Source of the DNA: Oceanobacillus_B kapialis
GTDB lineage: Bacteria > Bacillota > Bacilli > Bacillales > Amphibacillaceae
NCBI RefSeq assembly: GCF_042685265.1
Contig: NZ_JBHUMX010000035.1
Strand: one strand, 5' to 3'
Length of the DNA stretch: 64,000 bases
The stretch's first letter is position 1; each line of letters opens with the position of its first letter. The notes under the pieces are model-generated. The model saw only the letters and a list, made by a program, of their open reading frames with translations, searched no databases and was not told where the DNA came from. Below, one piece after another: positions 9,486-17,308 of this stretch. The position numbers and the translations under genes are program-made.

Positions 9486-10315
9486 TATGATCTCTCCTCT
9501 TCGTAATTATCCTGAGTACTTTCTGATTTTCTTAATTCTTGTATTAATCCTACTGCAAATAAAAGAACGATAGCAATACTACCTATCCAGAACCATACAC
9601 TTGGCTCCGTTTCAAATATAGCCTGATAGAAGAGCCCGCCGTAAATTCCACCGATTGCTGGTCCAATAACAGGCACCCAGGAATAACTCCAATTCGATGC
9701 TCCTTTACCAGGTATCGGAAGTAAAGCATGTGCGATTCTTGGCCCCAAATCTCTTGCAGGGTTGATAGCATATCCTGTCGTACCTCCTAGTGACATACCG
9801 ATCACAACAATTAACAACCCAACAATAAGCGGGTTTAACCCTTCCGTGAATTGATGCGCACCAAGAAATAAAATGCCCATAACTAATACGAAGGTACCAA
9901 TGACCTCGCTAATTAAATTTGCAATTGGACTGGGAATCGCCGGCCCCGTACTAAACACTCCTAGCTTTGTGCTAGGATCATTTGTTTTTCTCCAATGTGG
10001 TAAGTAATGAAAGAACACAATAATGGCGCCAATAATTCCACCAAGCATTTGTGCGGTAATGTATAAGGGAACCTTACTCCATGCAAAGTCTCCAACTGTG
10101 GCAAGTCCTAACGTAACTGCCGGGTTTATATGGGCTCCTGTTATATTTCCGACGGCATAGACACCCATGGCTACACCAAGTCCCCAGGCAAATGTCACTA
10201 ATACCCAGCCTGCTCCTTCTGCTAAGGTATTTTTTAAAGATACACCAGCCACTACACCTGTCCCAAAAATAACAAGGATCATGGTCCCAATCAATTCTCC
10301 AACAAACTCTGACAT
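9485..10315 (-). CDS. glpF: Glycerol uptake facilitator GlpF
   Basis: Aquaglyceroporin that admits glycerol by facilitated diffusion. The two half-helix motifs are AHINPAVTLG and GYAINPARDLGPR; the Asp after the second NPAR is typical of glycerol facilitators rather than water-only channels. Six membrane segments are visible. The ATG at 10315 (276 aa; B. subtilis 274) is preceded by GGGGGGAGAG; an in-frame upstream extension lacks such a site. Co-transcribed with glpK. Confidence 0.96.
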   Translation of the reverse strand: MSEFVGELIGTMILVIFGTGVVAGVSLKNTLAEGAGWVLVTFAWGLGVAMGVYAVGNITGAHINPAVTLGLATVGDFAWSKVPLYITAQMLGGIIGAIIVFFHYLPHWRKTNDPSTKLGVFSTGPAIPSPIANLISEVIGTFVLVMGILFLGAHQFTEGLNPLIVGLLIVVIGMSLGGTTGYAINPARDLGPRIAHALLPIPGKGASNWSYSWVPVIGPAIGGIYGGLFYQAIFETEPSVWFWIGSIAIVLLFAVGLIQELRKSESTQDNYEEERS

Positions 10316-10419
10316 TATCTCTCCCCCCTTGCTCCCAATATATATATGGTATTCCACATTTTTAAGAGATTACACCTTTGGATTTGGATAGTTGGGGAAA
10401 GATGGAAATGTGTAACATT

Positions 10420-10446
10420 AAAAAAACTCGCATTCGCTCGTTTTTT
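10420..10446 (-). terminator. Possible leader terminator of glpFK
   Basis: In the RNA, AAAAAAC and GTTTTTT flank GA-GC-GAAT-GC-GA, so the stem needs a tandem G-A/A-G mismatch to close. It lies between the putative glpF promoter and start. A GlpP-controlled terminator is expected here by analogy with B. subtilis glpFK, but this hairpin is much weaker than the glpD one. Confidence 0.4.
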
Positions 10447-10508
10447 AGTAAATGCATGCTTCGTACTCCAAAACTTTATCTACGTTGTTATTGCTTCCTA
10501 GCTAAAAT

Positions 10509-10514
10509 TTTATA
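10509..10514 (-). promoter_or_regulatory. Possible -10 of glpFK promoter
   Basis: TATAAA on the minus strand just after the glpP terminator and upstream of the glpF leader hairpin. No clear -35. Confidence 0.3.
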
Positions 10515-10528
10515 CTTTCCTAACGTGC

Positions 10529-10559
10529 AAAAAAAGGAACCTATTAACACATAGGTCCC
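10529..10559 (-). terminator. Rho-independent terminator of glpP
   Basis: 9-bp stem (GGGACCTAT/ATAGGTTCC, one G-U pair), 6-nt loop, then seven T residues on the minus strand, 12 bp after the glpP stop. Confidence 0.9.
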
Positions 10560-10571
10560 CTCTACTCTTCT

Positions 10572-11111
10572 CTACCAAAGTGATTTATTCGATGTCGATA
10601 CCGCAACAGCGCCTGCTGATAACGCTGTATCTACTTGATCCTGAGATTTAATTAATCCCCCTGCAATAACTGGAATGTTTGTTTCCTCATGAATATAGCT
10701 GATCATATCGGGTATTAACCCTGGTAATACTTCAATACAATCTGGTTTGGTTCGATTAATTAATTTGATATTATGCTCTAATGCCAAGCTATCCAGTAAA
10801 AACACGCGTTGGATTGCTAAAAGGTTATTTTTCTTTGCCATCGTAATAACATTTGCTCTCGTTGAAAGAATACCATCTGGTTTAATTTCCCGCAGTAGAA
10901 ATTCCATCGCATAATCATCTGCTCGAAGGCCTTGGATTAAGTCAAAATGCACAAGCGCCTTTTTGTTAGCACGTTTTGTATATTCCACAAGGCTCTTCAG
11001 CTGAGCAAGCCTTGTTTCAAGAAAAACGATGGTGTCATACGAAGTTTCCAAAACAACATCAAAATCTTTCATTTTTCTTATGGCTGGCAATATGCCTGAG
11101 GGATGAATCAT
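10572..11111 (-). CDS. glpP: GlpP, glycerol operon antiterminator
   Basis: RNA-binding antiterminator activated by glycerol-3-phosphate. Family features seen: start ILPAIRKMKDFD, LLSTRANVI-like (here GILSTRANVITMAKKN), IQRVFLLDS and the TIM-barrel-like end IEVLPGLIPDMI...VIAGGLI...AVAVSTSN. I chose the ATG at 11111 (179 aa), 5 nt after AGGTGG; an in-frame GTG at 11120 lies inside that Shine-Dalgarno. It is the last gene of the hprK-lgt-yvoD-ppaX-yvoF-glpP run and stands immediately upstream of its target glpFK. Confidence 0.93.
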   Translation of the reverse strand: MIHPSGILPAIRKMKDFDVVLETSYDTIVFLETRLAQLKSLVEYTKRANKKALVHFDLIQGLRADDYAMEFLLREIKPDGILSTRANVITMAKKNNLLAIQRVFLLDSLALEHNIKLINRTKPDCIEVLPGLIPDMISYIHEETNIPVIAGGLIKSQDQVDTALSAGAVAVSTSNKSLW

Positions 11112-11120
11112 TCTTTCCAC

Positions 11121-11639
11121 CTACTTTAATACGTCAATTTCACGTTTTTCCATTTCTTCCTTTGTGTAAATAAGCTTCATTGGATTGCCACCCACAAAAG
11201 CCCCTTCTGGTACATCTTTATGTATTAATGTTCCTGCTGATACAATTGCTCCATCTCCTATTGTCACACCAGGTAGGATCGTGGAATTCGCCCCAATTAG
11301 AACATTATCACCGATTATTACCTCACCAATTCGGTATTCTCTAATTAAATATTCATGCGCTAGAATAGTGGTATTATAGCCGATAACACTATTGGAGCCA
11401 ATTGTAATCTTCTCAGGAAACATAACATCAGGCATTACCATTAGCGCAAATGCCGTTTGCTGACCAACCTGCATCCTCAAAAAGGTGCGATAAAGCCAAT
11501 TTTTCATCCCTAAAAAAGGCGTATATCTGGCAACCTGAATCACGATGAAATTTTTGACAACTTTAAAAAAAGGCACTGTCTTATAAATTTGCCAGAGTGA
11601 ATTGGTCTTTTCTACCGGATAACGAGTGGTCCTTCGCAT
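11121..11639 (-). CDS. yvoF: Left-handed beta-helix acyltransferase YvoF
   Basis: A 172-aa hexapeptide-repeat (LbH) O-acetyltransferase-like protein. Repeats such as ITIGSNSVIGYNTTILAHEYL, VIIGDNVLIGANSTI and VTIGDGAIVSAGTLI run through the second half. YvoF has this length in B. subtilis and its acceptor is unknown. GAGGTG is 6 nt before the ATG. The ATG is 3 bp after the ppaX stop and the gene is followed directly by glpP, so it is in the hprK operon. Confidence 0.85.
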   Translation of the reverse strand: MRRTTRYPVEKTNSLWQIYKTVPFFKVVKNFIVIQVARYTPFLGMKNWLYRTFLRMQVGQQTAFALMVMPDVMFPEKITIGSNSVIGYNTTILAHEYLIREYRIGEVIIGDNVLIGANSTILPGVTIGDGAIVSAGTLIHKDVPEGAFVGGNPMKLIYTKEEMEKREIDVLK

Positions 11640-11642
11640 AAT

Positions 11643-12278
11643 TTACACCTCAATTAGCTTCAATAAATCACGCATATCCTTTAGCATATATGTCGGATGA
11701 TATTCTGCAAGAAAAGAACTTCCTTTATCAGACCAGGCTACACCAGCTGTCAAGACACCAGCATTTTTGCCTGATTCAATATCATGGTAGTTGTCTCCTA
11801 CCATTAACGTCGTTTCCAAATTGGCCCCAAGTTCCTGAACAGCTTTTAAAACGGGTTCTGGGTGGGGCTTCGCATGTGTCACATCATCAAACGTAACAAT
11901 CGTATCCATAAAGGAATCTAAACCTGTAAGGGAAAGTCCCATGTTTACACCTTTTCTCATTTTGGTCGATACGATACCTAGCTGAAGTCCCTGTTCTTTT
12001 AAAGCTGTAATGGTCTCCAACACATATGGAAAAGCTGTAACATAGCTATCATGCACAGCTAGATTATGTGCACGGTACGTTTCTATCATTTTCTCCCCAA
12101 GATCTGGAGCGATCCTCTGAAATGTATCTGCAAGTGGAGGTCCGTTGAATTGAATAATTTCTTCTCTCGTATAGCTCATGCCATAATGCGAAAAGGTATG
12201 CATAAAAGAAGCAATAATTAATTCGTTCGTATCGATTAGTGTTCCGTCTAAATCAAAGAGTATGGTACGAATGCTCAT
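11643..12278 (-). CDS. ppaX: Pyrophosphatase PpaX
   Basis: HAD-superfamily hydrolase of 211 aa. Motif I is ILFDLDGTLIDT at the start, motif II is IVSTKMR and motif III/IV is KPHPEPVL...MVGDNYHDI. In B. subtilis PpaX (formerly HprP) hydrolyses the pyrophosphate released when HprK uses inorganic phosphate to dephosphorylate Ser-HPr, which fits its place in the hprK operon. AAGGAAG precedes the ATG. Its start overlaps the end of yvoD by 26 bp. Confidence 0.94.
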   Translation of the reverse strand: MSIRTILFDLDGTLIDTNELIIASFMHTFSHYGMSYTREEIIQFNGPPLADTFQRIAPDLGEKMIETYRAHNLAVHDSYVTAFPYVLETITALKEQGLQLGIVSTKMRKGVNMGLSLTGLDSFMDTIVTFDDVTHAKPHPEPVLKAVQELGANLETTLMVGDNYHDIESGKNAGVLTAGVAWSDKGSSFLAEYHPTYMLKDMRDLLKLIEV

Positions 12279-13215
12279 GTTGGTTTACTTCCTTTCGTTT
12301 CTTTTTCTCTAAACGATTCCATATAAATGCAATGGTCATCGTTAAGAGAATCGCCGTTGTAAGACGGATTATTAATAAAGGCCAAACTGGAATTCCTAAT
12401 GGAATGAAAATCAGGGTATCCTCCACAACAGCATGACAGGATACAAGAAAGATAAGCGCAAGGGACATATCCTTTTTGGAAACATTATCCTCTTTAACTG
12501 CCTGGATCATTAAACCCGCACCATAAGCCAGCCCTATTGTCAGACCCGCTACCATTGTCATGGATGTATTTTTCTCCATCCCTAGAAACTTCATACAAGG
12601 AGCCAGCTTATTAGACAGCATTGTTAACCAGCCTTTTTCCCGTAAAAATTGCATAACAACCATTAATGGAATGACAATTAATCCAAGCTGGACAACCGCC
12701 ATCAATGCTGTTTCAATTCCCTGATAGGCAATCTCTGCCCAGCCAACAGGTACATTATCAGAGCCTTGAATCAATCCGTACTGTGCTTGTTCTGCTCCTC
12801 CTTGCCAGAGCAGGTTAATCAACAATCCGCCTAATAGGGCAAGGCCTATTCTGATTCCGGAAATAAGCCACCAGCTAACCCCTACTTTTGAGGCCACAGC
12901 TGATTCAATAAACAGATTATGGGAAAATGACAGCATGACTGCTAATATAAATACTTCTTTTACCGTAAACTCAAAGGAAACGATAGCCGCAATTCCAGCA
13001 TATAAATTCAACGTATTGCCAAGCACAAGTGGCACTGCAGCTTCCCCTGATAGTCCTAGCAATCCCATGACGGGGGTTAAAAGGTCAATAAGCCATGGAA
13101 GAACCGGTGTAAACTGTAAAATAGTGATTAGTAACGTAATAGGGAAAATGACTTTTCCTAATGTCCAGGTCGTTGCTAGGCCCTGTTGAAAACCACGATA
13201 TACTATACCAGACAC
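12253..13215 (-). CDS. yvoD: Nucleoside-recognition (Gate) membrane protein YvoD
   Basis: A 320-aa polytopic membrane protein with two Gate/nucleoside-recognition domains. Each has long hydrophobic segments, for example LGLSGEAAVPLVLGNTLN in the first and GLTIGLAYGAGLMIQAV in the second. YvoD of B. subtilis is of unknown function; the Gate domain occurs in spore maturation proteins SpmA/B. The start is a GTG with AGGGG 5 nt upstream. It lies between lgt and ppaX in the hprK operon. Confidence 0.83.
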   Translation of the reverse strand: MSGIVYRGFQQGLATTWTLGKVIFPITLLITILQFTPVLPWLIDLLTPVMGLLGLSGEAAVPLVLGNTLNLYAGIAAIVSFEFTVKEVFILAVMLSFSHNLFIESAVASKVGVSWWLISGIRIGLALLGGLLINLLWQGGAEQAQYGLIQGSDNVPVGWAEIAYQGIETALMAVVQLGLIVIPLMVVMQFLREKGWLTMLSNKLAPCMKFLGMEKNTSMTMVAGLTIGLAYGAGLMIQAVKEDNVSKKDMSLALIFLVSCHAVVEDTLIFIPLGIPVWPLLIIRLTTAILLTMTIAFIWNRLEKKKRKEVNQHEHSYHTL

Positions 13216-13240
13216 TCCATCCCCTTCTTTCTATCCATTA

Positions 13241-14098
13241 TTATTTCTTTTTCTTCTTCCCTTTTTTCGGAGGAGCAGGCACATCCTTATACCTTTCCTG
13301 TACTCCCTTTTTACGACGGTAAAGAATAAGCGCTAAGGCTAGAACGATCACTAAAACCGATAGCAGCTGTGCTTGTCTTAAACCAGCAAAAGCATACAAG
13401 CTATCTGTTCTCATTCCTTCAATAAAGAAACGACCAATGGAATAGGTGATCGCATAGCTTAAGAAAATTTCCCCGCGTATAGGATTGTATCTCCGTAATA
13501 CAAGTAAAAAGACAAAAACTAGTATGTTCCAAACCGACTCATATAAAAATGTCGGATGATACATAACGCCATCTATCGTCATTTGGTTCATGATAAAATC
13601 AGGCAGGTACTGTAGAAAATTATCATATGCAGCTGCAGACACTTCTCCGCCATGCGCTTCCTGATTCATAAAATTTCCCCAGCGGCCGATTGCCTGACCA
13701 AGGATTAAACTTGGGGCAATAATATCTGCGATTTGCCAGAAGGTGATTGGTCGATATTTGGCATACACAATCGCTGTAAGAACTCCACCTATAACAGCAC
13801 CGTGAATAGCAATACCACCCTCCCAAATGGCAAATATATCAGTCCATGGACCGTTTGCATAGCGTTCCCACTCAAAAATAACATAATAAATTCTTGCACA
13901 TATAATCGCCACCGGAATCGCAAAAACGATAAAATCTATGATTAAATCCTTTTTCAAACCAAGCCGATCTGTTTCCCTTGTTGCTAAATAGAGCCCTAAA
14001 AATGCACCAGTAGCAATAATTACCCCGTACCAATAAACAGTCAGTGGACCTATTTCAAAGAAAACTCTGTCCAGCGGAGCTGCGGTTCCCAACATCAT
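13241..14098 (-). CDS. lgt: Prolipoprotein diacylglyceryl transferase Lgt
   Basis: Transfers diacylglycerol from phosphatidylglycerol to the lipobox cysteine of prelipoproteins in the membrane. 285 aa with about seven membrane segments. The family signature IGRWGNFMNQEAHGG is present with its essential Arg, Asn and Glu, as is the WYGVIIATG motif in the first segment. The C terminus is a lysine-rich tail. Two adjacent ATGs (14098, 14095) are possible; GGAGGGG is better spaced for the second. Substrates in this window include CccB and PbpC. It starts 8 bp after hprK. Confidence 0.95.
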   Translation of the reverse strand: MMLGTAAPLDRVFFEIGPLTVYWYGVIIATGAFLGLYLATRETDRLGLKKDLIIDFIVFAIPVAIICARIYYVIFEWERYANGPWTDIFAIWEGGIAIHGAVIGGVLTAIVYAKYRPITFWQIADIIAPSLILGQAIGRWGNFMNQEAHGGEVSAAAYDNFLQYLPDFIMNQMTIDGVMYHPTFLYESVWNILVFVFLLVLRRYNPIRGEIFLSYAITYSIGRFFIEGMRTDSLYAFAGLRQAQLLSVLVIVLALALILYRRKKGVQERYKDVPAPPKKGKKKKK

Positions 14099-14106
14099 GA
14101 CCCCTC

Positions 14107-15042
14107 CTATTCCGTTTCATCCTTTTCATTTTTGATCATGGTTGTAAGCCGTTCTGAAAACTCCTCGGCTGCATTAACACCCATTCTTTTCAAACGAAAG
14201 TTCATTGCTGCAACCTCAATAATTACGGCTAAGTTCCGACCTGGACGAACGGGAATCGTTGCCTTCGGAAGGTCAACCTCCATAATCCTCATTTTGTCTT
14301 CATCAAGCCCAAGCCTGTCATATTGCTTCTTTTGGTCCCAAATTTCAAGATTTATAATAAGGGAAATACGCTTGTGACTTCTAACAGACCCTGCACCAAA
14401 TAAGGTCATGACATTAATAATCCCAAGTCCTCTGATCTCCAGTAAATGCTCGATAAGTGGTGGAGAGTTTCCGATAAGACTGTCATAGTCTTCCTGTCTA
14501 ATTTCCACACTGTCATCGGCAACAAGTCGGTGACCGCGTTTAACCAACTCCAAAGCCGTTTCGCTTTTTCCTACACCACTCTGCCCGGTAATTAATACTC
14601 CGACTCCATATATGTCTACTAAAACGCCATGAATAGCAGTAAATGGTGCAAATTTTGTCTCCAAATAATTGGTTAATCTACTAATAACACGTGTCGTTTT
14701 TCGCGGGGAATGTAGAATCGGCACCCCCGAATCATTTGCTGCTTCAATTAATTCCTCAGGCACGTCCATCCCTCTTGAAATGACAATACCTGGTGTAATA
14801 TCTGTACAAAGATTGTAGGCACGATCTCGCTTATCGGCTTCACTCAACTCCATAAAATAAGCCATTTCCGTTTTTCCAATTAGCTGTAATCTTTCCTTAG
14901 GATAATATTTAAAATACCCAGTCATCTCAATACCAGGTCTAGAAATATCACTTGTTGTAATTTCTCTATGTATACCGTCTTTACCAGCAACTAGATCTAA
15001 ATTAAAGTGTTGTAGTAAATCCTTTGTCCGGACAGTTGACAT
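14107..15042 (-). CDS. hprK: HPr kinase/phosphorylase HprK
   Basis: Bifunctional kinase/phosphorylase that sets Ser46-P-HPr and so CcpA-dependent catabolite control. 311 aa. Walker A GQSGVGKS is at residues 153-160. The HprK signature follows (EIRGLGIINVMTLFGAG). The C terminus has the RPGRNLAVIIEVAAMNFRLK block. GGGGGG precedes the ATG. It heads an operon with lgt, yvoD, ppaX, yvoF and glpP, joining HPr control, pyrophosphate removal and glycerol antitermination. Confidence 0.96.
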   Translation of the reverse strand: MSTVRTKDLLQHFNLDLVAGKDGIHREITTSDISRPGIEMTGYFKYYPKERLQLIGKTEMAYFMELSEADKRDRAYNLCTDITPGIVISRGMDVPEELIEAANDSGVPILHSPRKTTRVISRLTNYLETKFAPFTAIHGVLVDIYGVGVLITGQSGVGKSETALELVKRGHRLVADDSVEIRQEDYDSLIGNSPPLIEHLLEIRGLGIINVMTLFGAGSVRSHKRISLIINLEIWDQKKQYDRLGLDEDKMRIMEVDLPKATIPVRPGRNLAVIIEVAAMNFRLKRMGVNAAEEFSERLTTMIKNEKDETE

Positions 15043-15150
15043 CTAGTAAATCCCCCCAGCTATTTAACCATTTTTCAATTTATTATTACCTTTCTGCACA
15101 TTTGCTTCCTCTTGAACAGAACAGATACACTTTATTGTAGCATACGCCAC

Positions 15151-15181
15151 ACAAAAATCGTAGGCTGTGCGCCTACGATTT
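15151..15181 (-). terminator. Terminator of yvlCD overlapping the yvlD stop codon
   Basis: 11-bp perfect stem AAATCGTAGGC/GCCTACGATTT with a 5-nt loop and TTTTTGTG downstream. The yvlD stop TAG lies in the 5' arm of the stem. Confidence 0.85.
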
Positions 15182-15532
15182 CACGGAATCTTTAATCAAA
15201 CTATTTAGTAACAAGTTTAGAATAGCTAGGATAACTGCTGCAATTAATGCGGTACCGAATCCCTCGATAACAAAGCTACTTCCCATAAGTGCCTGGGTAA
15301 TCATGAGTGTAATGGCATTAATGACAAAGAGAAATAGTCCAAGGGTTAGAACCGTAATCGGCAACGTTAGTAAAATGAGAATCGGTTTTATAATTATGTT
15401 TAAGATAGACAGGATAAAACTCGCAAGTACAGCAGAGCCGAATCCTTCCAGGTGAAAGGAATCAAATAACTGGGCCACCACAATTAAGGCCACAGCATTT
15501 AATATGATCGATAAAATCCAACGAATAAACAA
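15173..15532 (-). CDS. yvlD: YvlD, small four-helix membrane protein (phage holin family 4)
   Basis: A 119-aa integral membrane protein with four hydrophobic segments, matching the YvlD/Mycobacterium 4-TMS holin superfamily; function unknown, linked to envelope stress in B. subtilis. The start is TTG (15532) with AGGGAG 8 nt upstream inside the end of yvlC; the yvlC stop is only 2 bp before it, so the pair is translationally coupled. Confidence 0.85.
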   Translation of the reverse strand: MFIRWILSIILNAVALIVVAQLFDSFHLEGFGSAVLASFILSILNIIIKPILILLTLPITVLTLGLFLFVINAITLMITQALMGSSFVIEGFGTALIAAVILAILNLLLNSLIKDSVKS

Positions 15533-15534
15533 TG

Positions 15535-15726
15535 TTACAACTCCCTCTCATTTGGGATGATGAATAAAGCAACTGCGTAAAGCAGTGCTACGGTAAAGAA
15601 GCTCATAAATAATAGAATAACAAAAACTAAACGTAGAATGGTTGCGTCCACTTGTATATATTCAGCTAAGCCACCGAATATCCCACCAACCATTTTATTT
15701 GAATTAGAACGGTACAGCTTTTTCAT
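15535..15726 (-). CDS. yvlC: PspC-domain membrane protein YvlC
   Basis: A 63-aa PspC protein. The motif LYRSNSNKMVGGIFGGLAEY is typical of the domain, followed by a single membrane helix and IIPNEREL. PspC-like proteins act in envelope-stress sensing. GGGGG precedes the ATG. In B. subtilis yvlC and yvlD follow yvlA and yvlB; neither is recognisable upstream here. Confidence 0.88.
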   Translation of the reverse strand: MKKLYRSNSNKMVGGIFGGLAEYIQVDATILRLVFVILLFMSFFTVALLYAVALFIIPNEREL

Positions 15727-15846
15727 TTATAATACCCCCAATCTTTAATATACCAATCTTTTTGGGATCGTAAACCATTTTTAAAGTGTTGTGAAAGTAG
15801 GGAAGGTTGGTGCATGTTTCGGAAGACAGTGTATCTCTATCTTTGG

Positions 15847-16014
15847 GGTGTTGCGTCTTTTTTCTTGGGTGGTGCGTCTCGTGCCTCGGGTGGTGCGTCT
15901 CTTCCCTTGGGTGTTGCGTCTCTTCCCTTGGGTGTTGCGTCTCGTGCCTCGGGTGGTGCGTCTCTTCCCTTGGGTGCTGCGTCTCTTCCCTTGAATCCTG
16001 CGTCCCTCTTCAAG
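15847..16014. repeat. 21-bp tandem repeat, eight units
   Basis: Eight consecutive 21-bp units, the last degenerate. The consensus is GGTGNTGCGTCTCTTCCCTTG; units 2 and 5 share the variant ending GTGCCTCG. Because 21 is a multiple of three and the unit lacks stops, several frames stay open. The minus strand would read a basic heptad (QGKRRNT), but no ribosome binding site precedes it. Confidence 0.9.
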
Positions 16015-16085
16015 CGATGTGCGAATATGTACTTTCCATTTCATCTGCAACTATAACTAAAATACGTTTCATTTTCAAAAAAGAT

Positions 16086-16124
16086 CCAAAAAAGCTCTTC
16101 TGCGTTAGCTACAGAAGAGCTTTT
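16086..16124 (-). terminator. Rho-independent terminator of yojF-bshB2
   Basis: 13-bp stem AAAAGCTCTTCTG/CAGAAGAGCTTTT with a 9-nt loop, 3 nt past the bshB2 stop. Confidence 0.85.
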
Positions 16125-16127
16125 CCA

Positions 16128-16793
16128 TTAATAATGCCATGTATAAAATTGTTCTTTGCCAAATTGCTCTACTGCTGCATCTCTGTCATGACTATCCATT
16201 GTCCGGTAATGTTTAAGCTGGCCTAAAATTCCACCCGCTTGGGAATCATGACAAAGAATAGCCTCCATTTTCTTATCAAAGTAGTTTCTAACGTCATTTT
16301 GGATATCAGGCGTACCTAGCACTTCCTCATAATTTCTTGAGATGGCTTGTGCCCAAACGACAGGACGGCTACTTTCATCCATTAAACGTACTGCTTCGAT
16401 AGCTGCCGCGCCAAGTGCGTTATGGTCAGGGTGCACTGCATGGTCTGGATAGTGGGTAATCACAAGACTTGGATTAATTTCCTCCAGAATTCCTTTCAAA
16501 TGCTTTGCTACTTCATTGCGATCTTCATACTCAAGCGTTTTGTCACGGTAGCCAAGCATTTGCAAATCGATATCAAGTACCTCGCACGCTTTAATAAGCT
16601 CTTGTTTTCTAGTTTCTGGTAATGTTTCTCTATTTGCGAAGGTTGGGCTGCCCATATTCCGTCCCATTTCTCCTAAGGTTCCACAAAGGTACGTTACAGG
16701 GACACCCTCTTCACGGAATTTTGCTATTGTTCCAGCAGCACCAAATGATTCATCATCTGGGTGTGGGTATATGACGACAACATGTTTTTCCAC
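16128..16793 (-). CDS. bshB2: Bacillithiol biosynthesis deacetylase BshB2
   Basis: Zinc-dependent LmbE-family deacetylase that converts GlcNAc-malate to GlcN-malate in bacillithiol synthesis. 221 aa, same as B. subtilis BshB2 (YojG). The metal and catalytic motif VIYPHPDDESFGAAGT is at the N terminus and HPDHNALG is the third ligand site. The start is a GTG at 16793 with AAGGAG 7 nt upstream; a nearby ATG is out of frame. It forms an operon with yojF (34-bp gap) as in B. subtilis. Confidence 0.93.
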   Translation of the reverse strand: MEKHVVVIYPHPDDESFGAAGTIAKFREEGVPVTYLCGTLGEMGRNMGSPTFANRETLPETRKQELIKACEVLDIDLQMLGYRDKTLEYEDRNEVAKHLKGILEEINPSLVITHYPDHAVHPDHNALGAAAIEAVRLMDESSRPVVWAQAISRNYEEVLGTPDIQNDVRNYFDKKMEAILCHDSQAGGILGQLKHYRTMDSHDRDAAVEQFGKEQFYTWHY

Positions 16794-16827
16794 ATTATCT
16801 CTCCTTAATTCATGTTTTATCTAAATT

Positions 16828-17181
16828 TTAATAATTGAAAGGTGTTTCACTAATTTGCAATGCGACCATTAATCTTCCTTCACGATCATGCCCTGCAAGC
16901 AACAGTTTATCGCCATCCTCGATGGTCCAATCGGTTAGCCCTTCTGCGTAAATCCAACCCATTTCCATTTTAAGACCAGCTCGAAAAACTTTACCATCAC
17001 CTACGATTTTTGCCTGGCTAAAGGACACGGCTGCATTACGCACATATGCGCCAACATTATATGCCTTGTCATTAAAATGACTTGCATATGCTCCATTTGT
17101 TGTTTCCACATGAACATATACATTTTTATTAACAAAACGCTCTAATTGCTCTTGTACTTCGTCTATTTTAATTTGCTTCAT
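16828..17181 (-). CDS. yojF: YojF family protein (DUF1806)
   Basis: A 117-aa protein of the YojF family, always beside bshB2 in Bacillaceae; biochemical role unknown, presumed to assist bacillithiol metabolism. Recognisable segments are VYVHVETTNGAYASHF, the central RNAAVSFSQAKI and the C-terminal LVALQISETPF-like end. AGGAGGA precedes the ATG by 8 nt. It is the first gene of the yojF-bshB2 operon. Confidence 0.88.
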   Translation of the reverse strand: MKQIKIDEVQEQLERFVNKNVYVHVETTNGAYASHFNDKAYNVGAYVRNAAVSFSQAKIVGDGKVFRAGLKMEMGWIYAEGLTDWTIEDGDKLLLAGHDREGRLMVALQISETPFNY

Positions 17182-17253
17182 GGTTTGTTCCTCCTACTAG
17201 CTTCTCTATTTAGCTTAACGAAATGAAGCCCTACCGTCAAAACATTGATACCG

Positions 17254-17299
17254 AAAAAAAAACAGCCAGTCGTAGTAAATCAACTCGCTGGCTGTTTTT
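17254..17299 (-). terminator. Rho-independent terminator of uvrBA
   Basis: 12-bp stem AAAAACAGCCAG/CTGGCTGTTTTT with nine T residues on the minus strand, 10 nt past the uvrA stop. Confidence 0.92.
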
Positions 17300-17308
17300 A
17301 GGAACTTA

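Larger units (their letters stand above)
15727..16127. other. Intergenic region with minisatellite, yvlC to bshB2
   Basis: The 401-bp gap contains the 21-bp tandem repeat (15847-16014) and the bshB2 terminator (16086-16124). No convincing gene is present. Confidence 0.7.

Noticed and set aside
6004..10571. CcpA cre sites in the glp regions
   Set aside because: I found no sequence close enough to TGWAANCGNTNWCA in the leaders.
15847..16014. Possible CRISPR array
   Set aside because: Units are directly adjacent without unique spacers; it is a simple tandem repeat.
15781..16050. 89-codon Arg-rich frame over the minisatellite (minus strand) and overlapping plus-strand frames
   Set aside because: No ribosome site, low complexity from the 21-bp repeat, and several frames are open at once as expected of a stop-free unit.
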